The position numbers were made by a program, and so were the translations under genes. From the NCBI GenBank assembly GCA_034428935.1, contig DAOUHB010000261.1:1-5917 (forward strand): 5,917 nt of DNA, read 5' to 3'. Each line of letters begins with the position of its first letter. The first letter of the stretch is position 1. The notes below the pieces were generated by a model. It was not told the origin of the DNA. It saw only the letters and a program-made list of their open reading frames with translations, and did no database searches. The stretch comes from JAAYZQ01 sp034428935. Lineage in GTDB: Bacteria; Chloroflexota; Anaerolineae; JAAYZQ01. Positions 1 through 5,917 of this stretch are shown in pieces.

Positions 1-279
1 AACTGGGTCGTCCTCCTCCGCGGGCGGCCCGTCCTGCTCCTGGAGGCCGGTGCGGGGCGCGTCGCCGCCCTGGACGGCCTGCCGCCCGGCACTGCCCGGC
101 AGGCCCTGGCCCTGGCCGCCGGGCACGCCGCCGCCGGCCGCCGCCTGGTGCTGCGCGAGTGGAACGGCGACCTCATCCTGGAGGGCGACGCCGCGCCCCT
201 GGTGGAGGAGGCCGGCTTTCGCCGCGAGATGCTGGATTACGTGTGGGTGGGCGGGGCAGGCCAGGGAGGCGGACGATGA
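1..279 (+). CDS. lhr: C-terminal fragment of Lhr-type ATP-dependent helicase (5' end outside window)
   Basis: This is the last 92 codons of a long-form Lhr superfamily 2 helicase, read in frame from base 1 to a TGA at 277-279. The visible protein starts NWVVLLRGRPVLLLEAG and contains RLVLREWNGDLILEG and PLVEEAGFRREMLDYVW. I recognise these as the extreme C-terminus of long Lhr proteins, the end of the accessory region that follows the helicase core. The family acts in the cytoplasm on nucleic acid with 3'-to-5' polarity and is linked to DNA repair; a C-terminal uracil-DNA glycosylase activity has been reported for E. coli Lhr. The stop overlaps the start of the serine hydrolase gene by four bases (ATGA), which implies co-translation. 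The remarkable point is that the N-terminal 1,300 or so residues of an Lhr lie on the opposite strand at 1081-5054, so this is probably the displaced tail of that same gene. The family assignment rests on remembered conserved patterns, not on a search. Confidence 0.8.
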   Translation, partial: NWVVLLRGRPVLLLEAGAGRVAALDGLPPGTARQALALAAGHAAAGRRLVLREWNGDLILEGDAAPLVEEAGFRREMLDYVWVGGAGQGGGR

Positions 280-1080
280 TCCCGGCCGCCGCCCTGGACC
301 ACCTGGACCGGCTCGTGGCGCGGCGCATGGCCCAGGCCCGCACGCCGGGCCTGGCCCTGGCCATCACCGGCCGCGAGGGGGCGCTGCACGAGGCGACCTT
401 TGGCACCGCCAACCCGGAGACCGGCGCGCCCGTCACAGCCGGCACCCTGTTCTCCATCGGCTCCGCCGGCAAGGCCCTGGCCGCCGTGGCCGCCCTGCAG
501 GCCCACGAGGCCGGCCTGTTGGACCTGCACGCCCCCGTGGCGGCCGTCCTGCCCTGGTTCCGCGTCCAATCCCGCTTTGCGCCCATCACCGCCCACCACC
601 TCCTGACCCATACGTCGGGGCTGGTGCGGGGCAACGACCTGGCGCCCGACGCCCGGGCCATCGCCTGGGCTCTGCGCGACACCGAGACCGGCTTCCCGCC
701 GGGCGAGCGCTGCCACTACTCGGACGCCGGCTACAAGCTCCTGGGCCTTGCCCTGGAGGCGGCGACGGGCCGCCCCTACGGCGACCTGCTGCGGCGCGGC
801 ATCTTTCGGCCGCTGGGCATGGACGCCACCGAGCCGGCCCTGACCCACGCCGTCCGGCCGCGGATGGCGCGGGGCCATGCGCCCCTGTACGACGACCGGC
901 CGGCCCACGCCAGCCATCCCCTGGTGCCCGCTCCCTGGGTCGAGACCGACTCGGCCGACGGCGCCATCGCCGCCACGGCGCGCGACGCGGCCCGCTTCGT
1001 GCGGATGCTCCTGGCCGGCGGGCGCGGGCCGGCGGGCGCGGTGCAGGCGGGCCCGGCCGGGATGAACCAGCCCGCCCAGG
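276..1080 (+). CDS. Serine hydrolase, beta-lactamase/S12 (class C-like) family, 3' end lost at a rearrangement junction
   Basis: This is the N-terminal two-thirds, about 268 residues, of a penicillin-binding-protein-like serine hydrolase. The ATG at 276 is preceded by a purine-rich ribosome site (AGGGAGG, about 263-269) and overlaps the upstream lhr stop, which fixes the start. Visible family features are the nucleophile motif SAGK (Ser63 and Lys66) in FSIGSAGKALAAV, the HLLTHTSGL stretch (about 108-116), GFPPGE (139-144), and YSDAGYKLLG (148-157), where most relatives have Tyr-x-Asn. FRPLGMDAT and DGAIAATARDAARFVRMLLAGGRGPAG follow in family order. No signal peptide or lipobox is apparent, so a cytoplasmic enzyme is likely. 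The substrate cannot be told; relatives include esterases, D-aminopeptidases and beta-lactamases. The C-terminal third with the KTG/HxG-type motif is missing, because after about 1066-1110 the DNA is the reverse strand of lhr. The frame happens to stay open to 5219, but that continuation is antisense lhr and not hydrolase. As it stands the gene should be inactive. Confidence 0.8.
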
Positions 1081-1110
1081 TCGCGGCGGGGCTCGCCGTC
1101 CCCGGGCTGC
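1065..1110. other. Inverted rearrangement or chimera junction between serine hydrolase (+) and lhr (-)
   Basis: Recognisable hydrolase sequence on the plus strand runs to about LLAGGRGPAG, and plausibly to the MNQPAQ stretch ending near 1078. Recognisable Lhr sequence on the minus strand runs through SLSSLEAELAAWRRERG, whose codons end near 1125. Between them neither reading is clearly conserved. The A/T bases at 1062 and 1065 sit at first codon positions of the hydrolase frame but would be third positions in the lhr frame, so the breakpoint probably lies after 1066. Both genes are cut mid-domain here. A 7-bp inverted repeat (GGCGGGC at 1046-1052, GCCCGCC at 1070-1076) lies beside it. The exact base cannot be set without a homologue alignment. 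Confidence 0.72.
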
Positions 1111-4100
1111 GCTCCCGGCGTCGCGCCCCGCTCCCGGCGCCAGGCGGCCAGCTCGGCCTCCAGCGAGCTGAGGGAGCGGCGCGGCGTCTCCCGGTCCTCC
1201 TCGCTCCAGGCCAGGATGCCCCGCAGGGCGGCCAGGCTGTCGTTGGTCACCAGCCCGGCCAGCACCAGCTCCACCAGGGCCGCGGCCAGGCCGGCCTTGC
1301 CCACGGCGCCGGGGTCCGAGGGGTCGAGGCCGGCCTCCAGGTCGGCGTAAAAGCTGGCGCCCTCGGCCTGGAGGAAGGCCAGGACCTGCCCGGCGGCCGG
1401 CGACAGGTCCGCGGGCCCGGGCTCGTCCAGGAAGAGGCTGCCCTCCCCCCGGAAAAAGAAGCGGACGCGGGCGCGGCGGGGGTCGCCGCCCCCCGAGGCC
1501 ACCCACACCACCTCCCCCCGCTCGCACAGGCCCTCCAGCTCGGAGGGGTCGTAGGCCTCCAGCCGCAGGGGCAGCAGGTCCCGCTCCCAGGCCAGGCCCG
1601 GCGCGGGCAGGCCGCGCATCTGCTGCACCAGGCGCGCCAGGGCGCCGGGGCCCGACAGCCGCGCCGCGGGATGGAGGTGCTGCCAGCGCGCAAGAAAGTC
1701 GGCGTAGGCATACAGCGAGGCAGGCTCCACCTCCTGGCGCAGGAGCGACAGCGTGCGGCGGTGGATGCGCTCCAGGTTGCGCCGGTCCACGTACTCCTGT
1801 GCCGGCGCGCCGGCCGGCCCGGGGACAGGCTCCGCCTCGGACGCGGCGGGCGAGACGCGCCCGCGGACGATCTCGCCCGACTCGACGAAAGCGGCCAGGG
1901 CGGCGTCCAGCCAGTCGGGCTCCCAGGGGTAGCGGGCCAGGAGCCAGTCGCGGGTCAGGGGGCCGTGAGTGGCCAGCAGGCGGCGCAGGACGGTGCGGCG
2001 GGCCGCGTCGCGCTCGTCCGGGCTGCGCCACGACTGGAAGGCGGTGCGGTAGGTTGCCTCCTGCTCGGCCAGGACGTGGCGCGCCTGGCCCTGGATCTCC
2101 AGGGCAACGGTGCGCCCCTGCTCCGCCAGCTCGGCCAGCCAGGCGTTGCCGTCGCCGTCGGAGCGGGCCCGGACCTCGGCGGCCGACAGGTCGCCCAGGG
2201 CCAGGAACAGGGTGGCCAGCTCGTCGGCGCTGCGGGCCCGGCTGCCGTCGGCCCGGTGCTGGAGCTGGGTCTCGACCTCCTGCAGGGCCTCGGGGCGCAG
2301 CAGGTCGGGCAGGGCGGCCTCGTCCAGGAGCTGCGACAGCATCTCGCGGCCCACCATGAGGGCCTGCATCTGCCGCTCGGCCTTGGGCTGGTCCCACTCG
2401 TACATGTACTGGGCCACCAGGTCAAAGAGGAGCCCCGAGGCCACGGGGCTGGGCACCACCGTCTCGGCGGTGATGACCTCGATCTCGCCCCGGGCCACCT
2501 GCCCCAGGACCTCCTCCAGGTGGGGCAGGTCCAGGACGTCGCGGAGGCAGTCGCGGTAGGTCTCGGCGACGATGGGAAAGTCCTCAAAGTCGCGGGCCAC
2601 GGCCAGCAGGTCCTTGGCCCGCAGCCGCTGCAGCCAGAAGGGCGTGCGCTTCTGCGAGCCCCGGGCGGCGGGCAGGAGCAGGGCGCGGGCGGCGTTCACC
2701 CGGAACTGGGCGCCAAAGAGGGCCGAGTTGGGCAGCTCGGCCAGCAGGCGCTCCCGGGCCTCCACGGGCCCCATCTGGCGGACGACCTCCAGGGGCGGCG
2801 GCCGGTCGGCCTCCAGGAAGCGAAAGAGGATGCCGTCGTCGCCGACCATGACCTCCGGCTGGGTGCCCAACAGGTCGCGAAAGGCGGAGGCCAGGGCCAG
2901 GGCCCAGGGGCTGTTCACCCGGGCGCCAAAGGGCGAGTGGACCACCAGGCGCAGGTCGCCCACGGGGTCGGGGAACAGCTCGGCGATGATCGTCCGGTCC
3001 GACGAGATGGCGCCCAGGACCTCGACCTGGTGCCGGACATAGTCCACGGCGTTGCGCGCCGAGGCCTCGTCCAAAGCATACTCCCGGCGCAGCCAGGCAA
3101 CGGCGTCGCCGGCCTCCGGCTCCGAGGCCAGGCGCCCGGCCAGCTCGCGGCGAAAGCGGCCGTAGATGCGGCCCAGGTGATAGTCGCGGCGCAGGGCGTC
3201 GCCCCGCCAGAAGGGCATGCGCGGCAGGTGGCCCGGCGCCGGGCTGACAATGACCCGGTCCTCGGTGACGTCCAGCACCCGCCAGGTGTTCGAGCCCAGG
3301 ACAAAGACGTCGCCGGGGCGCGTCTCGAAGACAAATTCCTCGTCCAGCTCGCCCAGGCGCGTCTTGCGGTCGGGCAGGTAGGCGCCAAAGCTGCCGCGGT
3401 CGGGAATGGTGCCGCCGTTGCGGATGGCCAGCAGGCGGCTGCCGGGCAGCGCCGCCAGGCGGTCGTGCACCCGGTCCCAGGCGATGCGCGGCCGCAGCTC
3501 GCGAAAGGCAGCGCTGGGATAGCGGCCCGAGAGCATCTCCAGGACCGAGCGGTACAGCTCGGGGGTCAGGCGGTGGTAGGGATAGGCGCGGCGGATCAGG
3601 CTCAGGAGGGCGCCCGCCTCCCAATCCTGGACCGAGACCATGGCCACGATCTGCTGCGCCAGGACGTCGAGGCTGTTCTGGGGCGTCATGCCCGGCTCCA
3701 CGTCGCCCTCGCGCATGGCCCGGGCGATGGCCGCCGCCTCCAGCAGGTCCTCCCGGTGCGTGGTAAAGATGCGCCCCACGCTCGTCTGGCCCACCAGGTG
3801 GCCCGAGCGGCCGACGCGCTGCAGGCCCTGGGCCACGCCCTTGGGCGACTGGAGCTGCACCACCAGGTCCACGGCGCCGATGTCGATGCCCAGCTCCAGG
3901 GAAGAGGTGCCCACCAGGGCGGGCAGGCGGCCCTCCTTGAGGGCCTCCTCGAGCTGCAGGCGCGCCTCGCGGCTGACGCTGCCGTGGTGGGCGCGGAAGG
4001 GACCGCCCACGGCGCCCGTCCCCTGGAAGCCGGCGCCCTTGACCGTCCCGTCGACGCCCAGCGCCGCGGCGTCGCGCTCGCCGCCGGCCTGCCGCGAAAG

Positions 4101-5054
4101 GTGGACCTCGTTCAGGCGGTCGGCGGCTCGCTCGGCCTGGCGGCGGCTGTTGGCAAAGATGAGCGTCGTGCGGTGGGCCTCCACCAGGTCCAGCACGCGG
4201 GGGATGACCGCCGGCCAGATGCTGCCCCCCGGCAGTTGGTCGAAATCGTCCACGGCCGTCACCACCCTCAGGTCCATGGGCTTGATCATGCCGGCGTCGA
4301 CGATGGTCACGGGGCGGGGCGCCGAGGGCGGGGTCTCGAAGCCGCCCAGGAAGCGGGCGACCTCGTCCAGGGGGCGCTGGGTGGCCGACAGGCCGATGCG
4401 CTGCACGGGATGGCCGGCCAGCTCGGCGACGCGCTCCAGCGAGACGGCCAGGTGCACGCCCCGCTTGTTGCTCACCAGGGTGTGGATCTCGTCGACGATG
4501 ACGGTGCGCAGGGTGCGGAACATGCCCCGCGCCACGGGGCTGGTCAGGATCAGGTACAACGACTCGGGCGTGGTGATGAGAACCTGGGGCGGGTGCTTGG
4601 CCATGCGCTGCCGGGCCGACTGGGGCGTGTCGCCGGTGCGCACCAGGACGTCCAGGCGCGGCAAGGACTGGCCCAGCTCTTCGCCGGCGCGGCGGATGCC
4701 GGCCAGGGGCACGCGCAGGTTGCGCTCCACGTCGTTGTTCAGCGCCTTGAGGGGCGAGATGTACAGCAGGCGCACCCCCTCCTGGAACTCGTCCGCGCCG
4801 TCTTCCGGCGGCGCCGCCATCTCGCGATAGATCTGGTCGATGCCCCACAGGAAGGCGGCCAGGGTCTTGCCCGAGCCGGTGGGCGACAGGATGAGGGTGT
4901 GCTCGCCGCGCTGGATGGCGGGCCAGCCCAGGGCCTGGGGCGGCGTCGGCTCGCCCAGGGCCGCCCGGAACCAGGCCTGCACCGCCGGCAAAAAGGCCGC
5001 CAGCACCTCGCCCCCCGTTCCCTGGCCGTCCCCTGGTTCCCCGTCCCGGCTCAC
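1081..5054 (-). CDS. lhr: Lhr-type ATP-dependent DEAD/DEAH-box helicase, long form, C-terminal end lost at a rearrangement junction
   Basis: This codes for about 1,325 residues of a long superfamily 2 helicase. The GTG start at 5054 overlaps the stop of the SH3 gene (GTGA) and has a purine-rich ribosome site (AAGGAAG) just upstream. Motifs in order: Walker A SPTGSGKT (57-64), SPLKAL (100-105), TPESL (162-166), Walker B DEIH (188-191), SATQ (223-226), LIFANSRR (298-305), GTSSLELGIDI (382-392) and QRVGRSGH (412-419). A Gly-rich insertion of about 35 residues (318-353) precedes FRAHHGS. The winged-helix and DEAD/DEAH-associated domains follow (about 440-830, with GSNTWRVLDV and VHSPFGARVNSPWALAL). 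The accessory region runs from about 1000 onward, including GEVVWVASG and ASFYADLEAG. The ATPase core looks intact. Homology stops near residue 1310. Comparing this with the separate 92-codon tail at 1-279, I estimate 150-200 residues are absent between the two parts. The frame stays open to 237, but that extension is antisense hydrolase. The role is inferred as nucleic-acid unwinding in repair. Confidence 0.93.
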
Positions 5055-5443
5055 GATTCTTCCTTCTCCTGCCAGCCGTCCCGCGGGCGCAGCGCCACGG
5101 CCGCGGCGGGCACCCAGCCGCTGGCTCCGCGGCGGTTGGTGCACCACAGCCAGCCGCTCTCCTCGCGGGTCACGATGAGGTCGTCGCCCGCCTGGACGGC
5201 CAGCTCCACGGCGTCGTAATCGCGGCGGGCGACCATCGTTTCGCCCCGGCGCTCCAGGTAGGCGACGGGCACCCAGCCGCTCTTGCCATCGCGGCTCGTG
5301 CCCCACAGCCAGCCCGGATGCTCGCCCTCCCGCCCCACGGCGGCCAGCTCCTCGCCGGCGCGCAGGCGGATGGGGTCGGCATAGCTGGGCCGGTGGGCGA
5401 CGATGGCCCGCCCGGTGGTTGACGTTTCGACGGTTGCTCTCAT
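5051..5443 (-). CDS. Small protein with two tandem bacterial SH3 domains
   Basis: This is a 130-residue protein made almost wholly of two SH3-like modules. The first (about 12-64) has DPIRLRAGEELAAVG, PGWLWGTS and SGWVPVAYLE. The second (about 71-117) has the ARRDYDAVELAVQAGDDL opening, SGWLWCTN and SGWVPAAAV. The paired GW(L/V)W and GWVP motifs and the YDAVEL stretch resemble the SH3_2/variant SH3 families more than wall-binding SH3b proteins. There is no signal peptide or membrane segment, so a cytoplasmic adaptor or ligand-binding role is inferred; the partner is unknown. ATG at 5443 is chosen over an upstream in-frame start because AGGAG lies 8 bases before it and the predicted promoter and leader occupy the extra sequence. 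Its TGA overlaps the GTG of lhr (GTGA), so it is the first gene of a coupled operon. This coupling suggests, but does not prove, a functional tie to Lhr. Confidence 0.88.
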   Translation of the reverse strand: MRATVETSTTGRAIVAHRPSYADPIRLRAGEELAAVGREGEHPGWLWGTSRDGKSGWVPVAYLERRGETMVARRDYDAVELAVQAGDDLIVTREESGWLWCTNRRGASGWVPAAAVALRPRDGWQEKEES

Positions 5444-5451
5444 CGGTCCTG

Positions 5452-5456
5452 CTCCT
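5452..5456 (-). promoter_or_regulatory. Ribosome binding site of the SH3 gene
   Basis: On the minus strand AGGAG is followed by 8 bases and then ATG (5443-5441). It decides the start of the SH3 gene over the longer in-frame opening at 5548, whose extra codons run through the leader and end at the predicted -35 box. Confidence 0.7.
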
Positions 5457-5464
5457 ACAACGTG

Positions 5465-5485
5465 GCGGATCCGGGTCGGATCCGC
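5465..5485 (-). promoter_or_regulatory. Hairpin in the 5' leader of the SH3-lhr operon
   Basis: GCGGATCCG (5465-5473) and CGGATCCGC (5477-5485) are perfect inverted complements with a 3-base loop, giving a 9-bp GC-rich stem. In the minus-strand transcript it ends 8 bases before the AGGAG ribosome site. It could affect initiation or mRNA stability. Each arm also contains a GGATCC palindrome, so a protein-binding operator is an alternative. No T-run follows, so it is not a typical terminator. Confidence 0.5.
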
Positions 5486-5495
5486 AAACCACTCC

Positions 5496-5512
5496 CGCGC
5501 CGCGGCGGCGCG
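5496..5512 (-). promoter_or_regulatory. GC-rich hairpin at the predicted 5' end of the operon mRNA
   Basis: CGCGCC (5496-5501) pairs with GGCGCG (5507-5512) around a 5-base loop. With the -10 box at 5520-5525, transcription should begin near 5513, so this stem would form the very 5' end of the message. 5'-terminal stems can protect mRNA. In DNA this GC-rich, such a short stem could also arise by chance. Confidence 0.35.
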
Positions 5513-5519
5513 ACATTCT

Positions 5520-5548
5520 ATTCTAGCACGGGACGTGGTCCGCGTCAA
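5520..5548 (-). promoter_or_regulatory. Sigma70-type promoter for the SH3-lhr operon
   Basis: Reading the minus strand, TTGACG (-35, 5548-5543) is followed by exactly 17 bases and TAGAAT (-10, 5525-5520). Each box matches the consensus at five of six positions with the optimal spacer. A second overlapping TAGAAT lies at 5520-5515. Predicted transcription starts near 5513, giving a leader of about 70 bases before the SH3 ATG. It is the only strong promoter-like pair I found in the non-coding part of the window, and it is placed to drive SH3 and lhr. Confidence 0.78.
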
Positions 5549-5567
5549 ACGCTCAAATGTTCTGGTT

Positions 5568-5595
5568 CATGTCATTTTACGGCAAAAACATGTCA
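5568..5595. repeat. Direct repeat CATGTCA, two copies 21 bp apart, upstream of the promoter
   Basis: CATGTCA occurs at 5568-5574 and again at 5589-5595, a 21-bp offset or two helical turns, so both copies would face the same side of the DNA. They lie about 20 and 41 bp upstream of the -35 box on the minus strand, where an activator could bind. Seven bases is short and the match may be chance. Confidence 0.3.
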
Positions 5596-5615
5596 GTTCG
5601 TGGCAGGAAAGGGGA

Positions 5616-5639
5616 CGGCAGGATCTGGCGATCCTGCCG
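5616..5639. repeat. Perfect 10-bp inverted repeat (hairpin) in non-coding DNA
   Basis: CGGCAGGATC (5616-5625) and GATCCTGCCG (5630-5639) are exact complements around a 4-base TGGC loop. Neither side is followed by a clear T-run. The minus-strand continuation is only pyrimidine-rich (TCCCCTTTCC), so an intrinsic terminator for a gene further right is possible but weak. It is not within any gene I can support. Confidence 0.55.
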
Positions 5640-5668
5640 GAGCCTTCCAGGGACCTGTCCTCCGGAGT

Positions 5669-5720
5669 CCCCGACTTGTCGGGGTAGGCTTACAGGGAGA
5701 GGGCTTGGCCCCCGACAAGT
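5669..5720. repeat. Nested inverted repeats abutting the terminal-repeat unit
   Basis: ACTTGTCGGGG (5674-5684) is the exact complement of CCCCGACAAGT (5710-5720), an 11-bp inverted repeat with a 25-base spacer. The left arm can also pair locally, with CCCCGAC (5669-5675) against GTCGGGG (5678-5684). The two pairings exclude each other, as in a switch, but no gene follows that would make this an attenuator. The right arm overlaps the first two bases of the unit starting at 5719. Confidence 0.5.
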
Positions 5721-5740
5721 GATAGTGTTGTTTTATTAAC
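5719..5740 (+). repeat. Left terminal inverted repeat
   Basis: This is the outer 22 bases of the MITE-like unit, ending TTTTATTAAC. It matches the reverse complement of 5896-5917 at 21 of 22 positions, differing at 5725. Confidence 0.7.
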
Positions 5741-5780
5741 CTTTGACTAGAAAGCATACGGGCGTTCAGCCGCTCTTTGT

Positions 5781-5819
5781 CCATTGGGCCGGCCAATACA
5801 GCTAGAACCGGCCTAATGG
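5781..5819. repeat. Internal stem-loop of the MITE-like unit
   Basis: CCATTGGGCCGG (5781-5792) pairs with CCGGCCTAATGG (5808-5819) over 12 bases, with one position G-T (a wobble in RNA), around a 15-base loop. Smaller stems follow at 5818-5833 (GGCG/CGCC) and 5834-5851 (AGGAC/GTCCT). The central stem lies near the middle of the 199-bp unit. Confidence 0.45.
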
Positions 5820-5895
5820 CGTTGGTTAGCGCCAGGACTTTCAGGTGTCCTACCTCGAACAGGCAGCCGATTCCAGGCCAGCATAAACAGCATTG

Positions 5896-5917
5896 GTTAA
5901 TAAAACAACAGTATCAC
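5896..5917 (-). repeat. Right terminal inverted repeat, at the window edge
   Basis: This begins GTTAATAAAACAAC and ends on the last base of the window. It is the partner of 5719-5740. Whether the repeat continues further outward cannot be seen. Confidence 0.7.

Larger units (their letters stand above)
5549..5917. other. Non-coding region right of the operon promoter
   Basis: No gene is supportable in these 369 bases. Short open frames on both strands lack a ribosome site and recognisable protein motifs. Base composition falls clearly from the coding part, with A/T-rich runs near 5570-5590, 5725-5740 and 5896-5910. The content is the set of repeats listed separately: a phased direct repeat, a 10-bp hairpin, an 11-bp inverted repeat and the 199-bp unit at the edge. 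Confidence 0.6.
5719..5917. mobile_element. 199-bp unit with 22-bp terminal inverted repeats: MITE-like element or IS remnant
   Basis: The left end (5719-5740, beginning GTGATAGTGTTG) and the right end (5896-5917, ending CAACAGTATCAC) are inverted complements at 21 of 22 positions; the one mismatch is the seventh base from each outer end. Such long, near-perfect, A/T-rich ends around a short interior that encodes no transposase fit a miniature inverted-repeat element mobilised in trans, or a deleted insertion sequence. The window stops exactly at the last base of the right repeat, as expected if assembly broke in a multicopy sequence. I cannot assign a transposase family or see a target duplication, because the right flank is absent. 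A regulatory stem-loop or protein-binding region is a less likely alternative. Confidence 0.6.

Noticed and set aside
237..1080. Minus-strand extension of lhr beyond the junction
   Set aside because: The frame stays open only because it is antisense to the hydrolase. The translation is Arg/Gly/Pro-rich and lacks any Lhr C-terminal pattern, whereas the true tail pattern is at 1-279 on the other strand.
1047..1080. Rho-independent terminator at the convergent gene ends
   Set aside because: The hydrolase and lhr frames meet here, but neither gene has a stop codon and the small stem lacks a T-run. The point is a break in both genes, not a natural convergent terminator.
159..5219. A 1,686-codon stop-free frame on the plus strand
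   Set aside because: Only its 276 to about 1080 part reads as a known family. The rest is antisense to lhr and shows low-complexity Gly/Ala/Gln/Leu-rich sequence typical of the mirror frame of a GC-rich gene. It is not a giant fusion protein.
5444..5548. N-terminal extension of the SH3 protein by 35 codons
   Set aside because: It would run across the predicted leader and -10 box, is Arg/Ala-rich without domain character, and has no ribosome site as good as the one before 5443.
5593..5916. Minus-strand open frame through the 199-bp unit, as a possible transposase remnant
   Set aside because: It is open for some 100 codons, but I recognise no catalytic or DNA-binding motif, and no credible start with a ribosome site is present. 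Chance openness over this length is plausible.
5719..5917. Integron attC site
   Set aside because: The ends contain TTAAC/GTTAA-like strings, but they do not fit the seven-base R and L core boxes required, and no integrase or cassette context is visible.
1..5917. CRISPR array, tRNA or rRNA genes, toxin-antitoxin or defence system
   Set aside because: No regularly spaced direct repeats, no cloverleaf or rRNA-like stretches, and no genes of such systems were found on either strand.

Overview
This is a short, very GC-rich bacterial stretch. Strong G/C preference at third codon positions leaves long stop-free frames antisense to the real genes. The gene set and composition would fit a Chloroflexota-like or other high-GC environmental bacterium, but nothing here fixes the taxon. 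The odd length, the cut gene at the left edge and the end of the window exactly on an inverted repeat suggest a complete small contig from a draft or metagenome assembly.

Layout. Positions 1-279 (+) encode the last 92 codons of a long Lhr-type helicase. Its stop overlaps the ATG of a serine hydrolase of the beta-lactamase/S12 family (276 to about 1080, +), which keeps its catalytic Ser and Lys but breaks off before its C-terminal third. At about 1065-1110 the coding strand flips. From there to 5054 the minus strand encodes the first roughly 1,325 residues of an Lhr helicase, with all helicase motifs but no end. Its GTG start overlaps the stop of a 130-residue protein with two SH3 domains (5051-5443, -). 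Upstream of that lie a 5' leader with two hairpins and a near-consensus sigma70 promoter (5520-5548, -). The last 370 bases hold no recognisable gene. They contain a phased direct repeat, a perfect 10-bp hairpin, a further inverted repeat, and a 199-bp unit bounded by 22-bp terminal inverted repeats (5719-5917), which looks like a MITE or IS remnant.

Interpretation. The two Lhr pieces are the complementary ends of one kind of gene, lying in opposite orientations; a segment I estimate at about 150-200 residues is absent between them. The simplest ancestral arrangement is a co-transcribed, translationally coupled operon: tandem SH3 protein, then full-length Lhr, then serine hydrolase. The window shows this operon folded back on itself, either by a real inversion with breakpoints inside lhr and the hydrolase gene, or by an inverted chimera from amplification or assembly. 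The sequence alone cannot separate these. I see no new defence system or other undescribed machinery; the rearranged operon and the terminal inverted-repeat unit are the points most worth checking.
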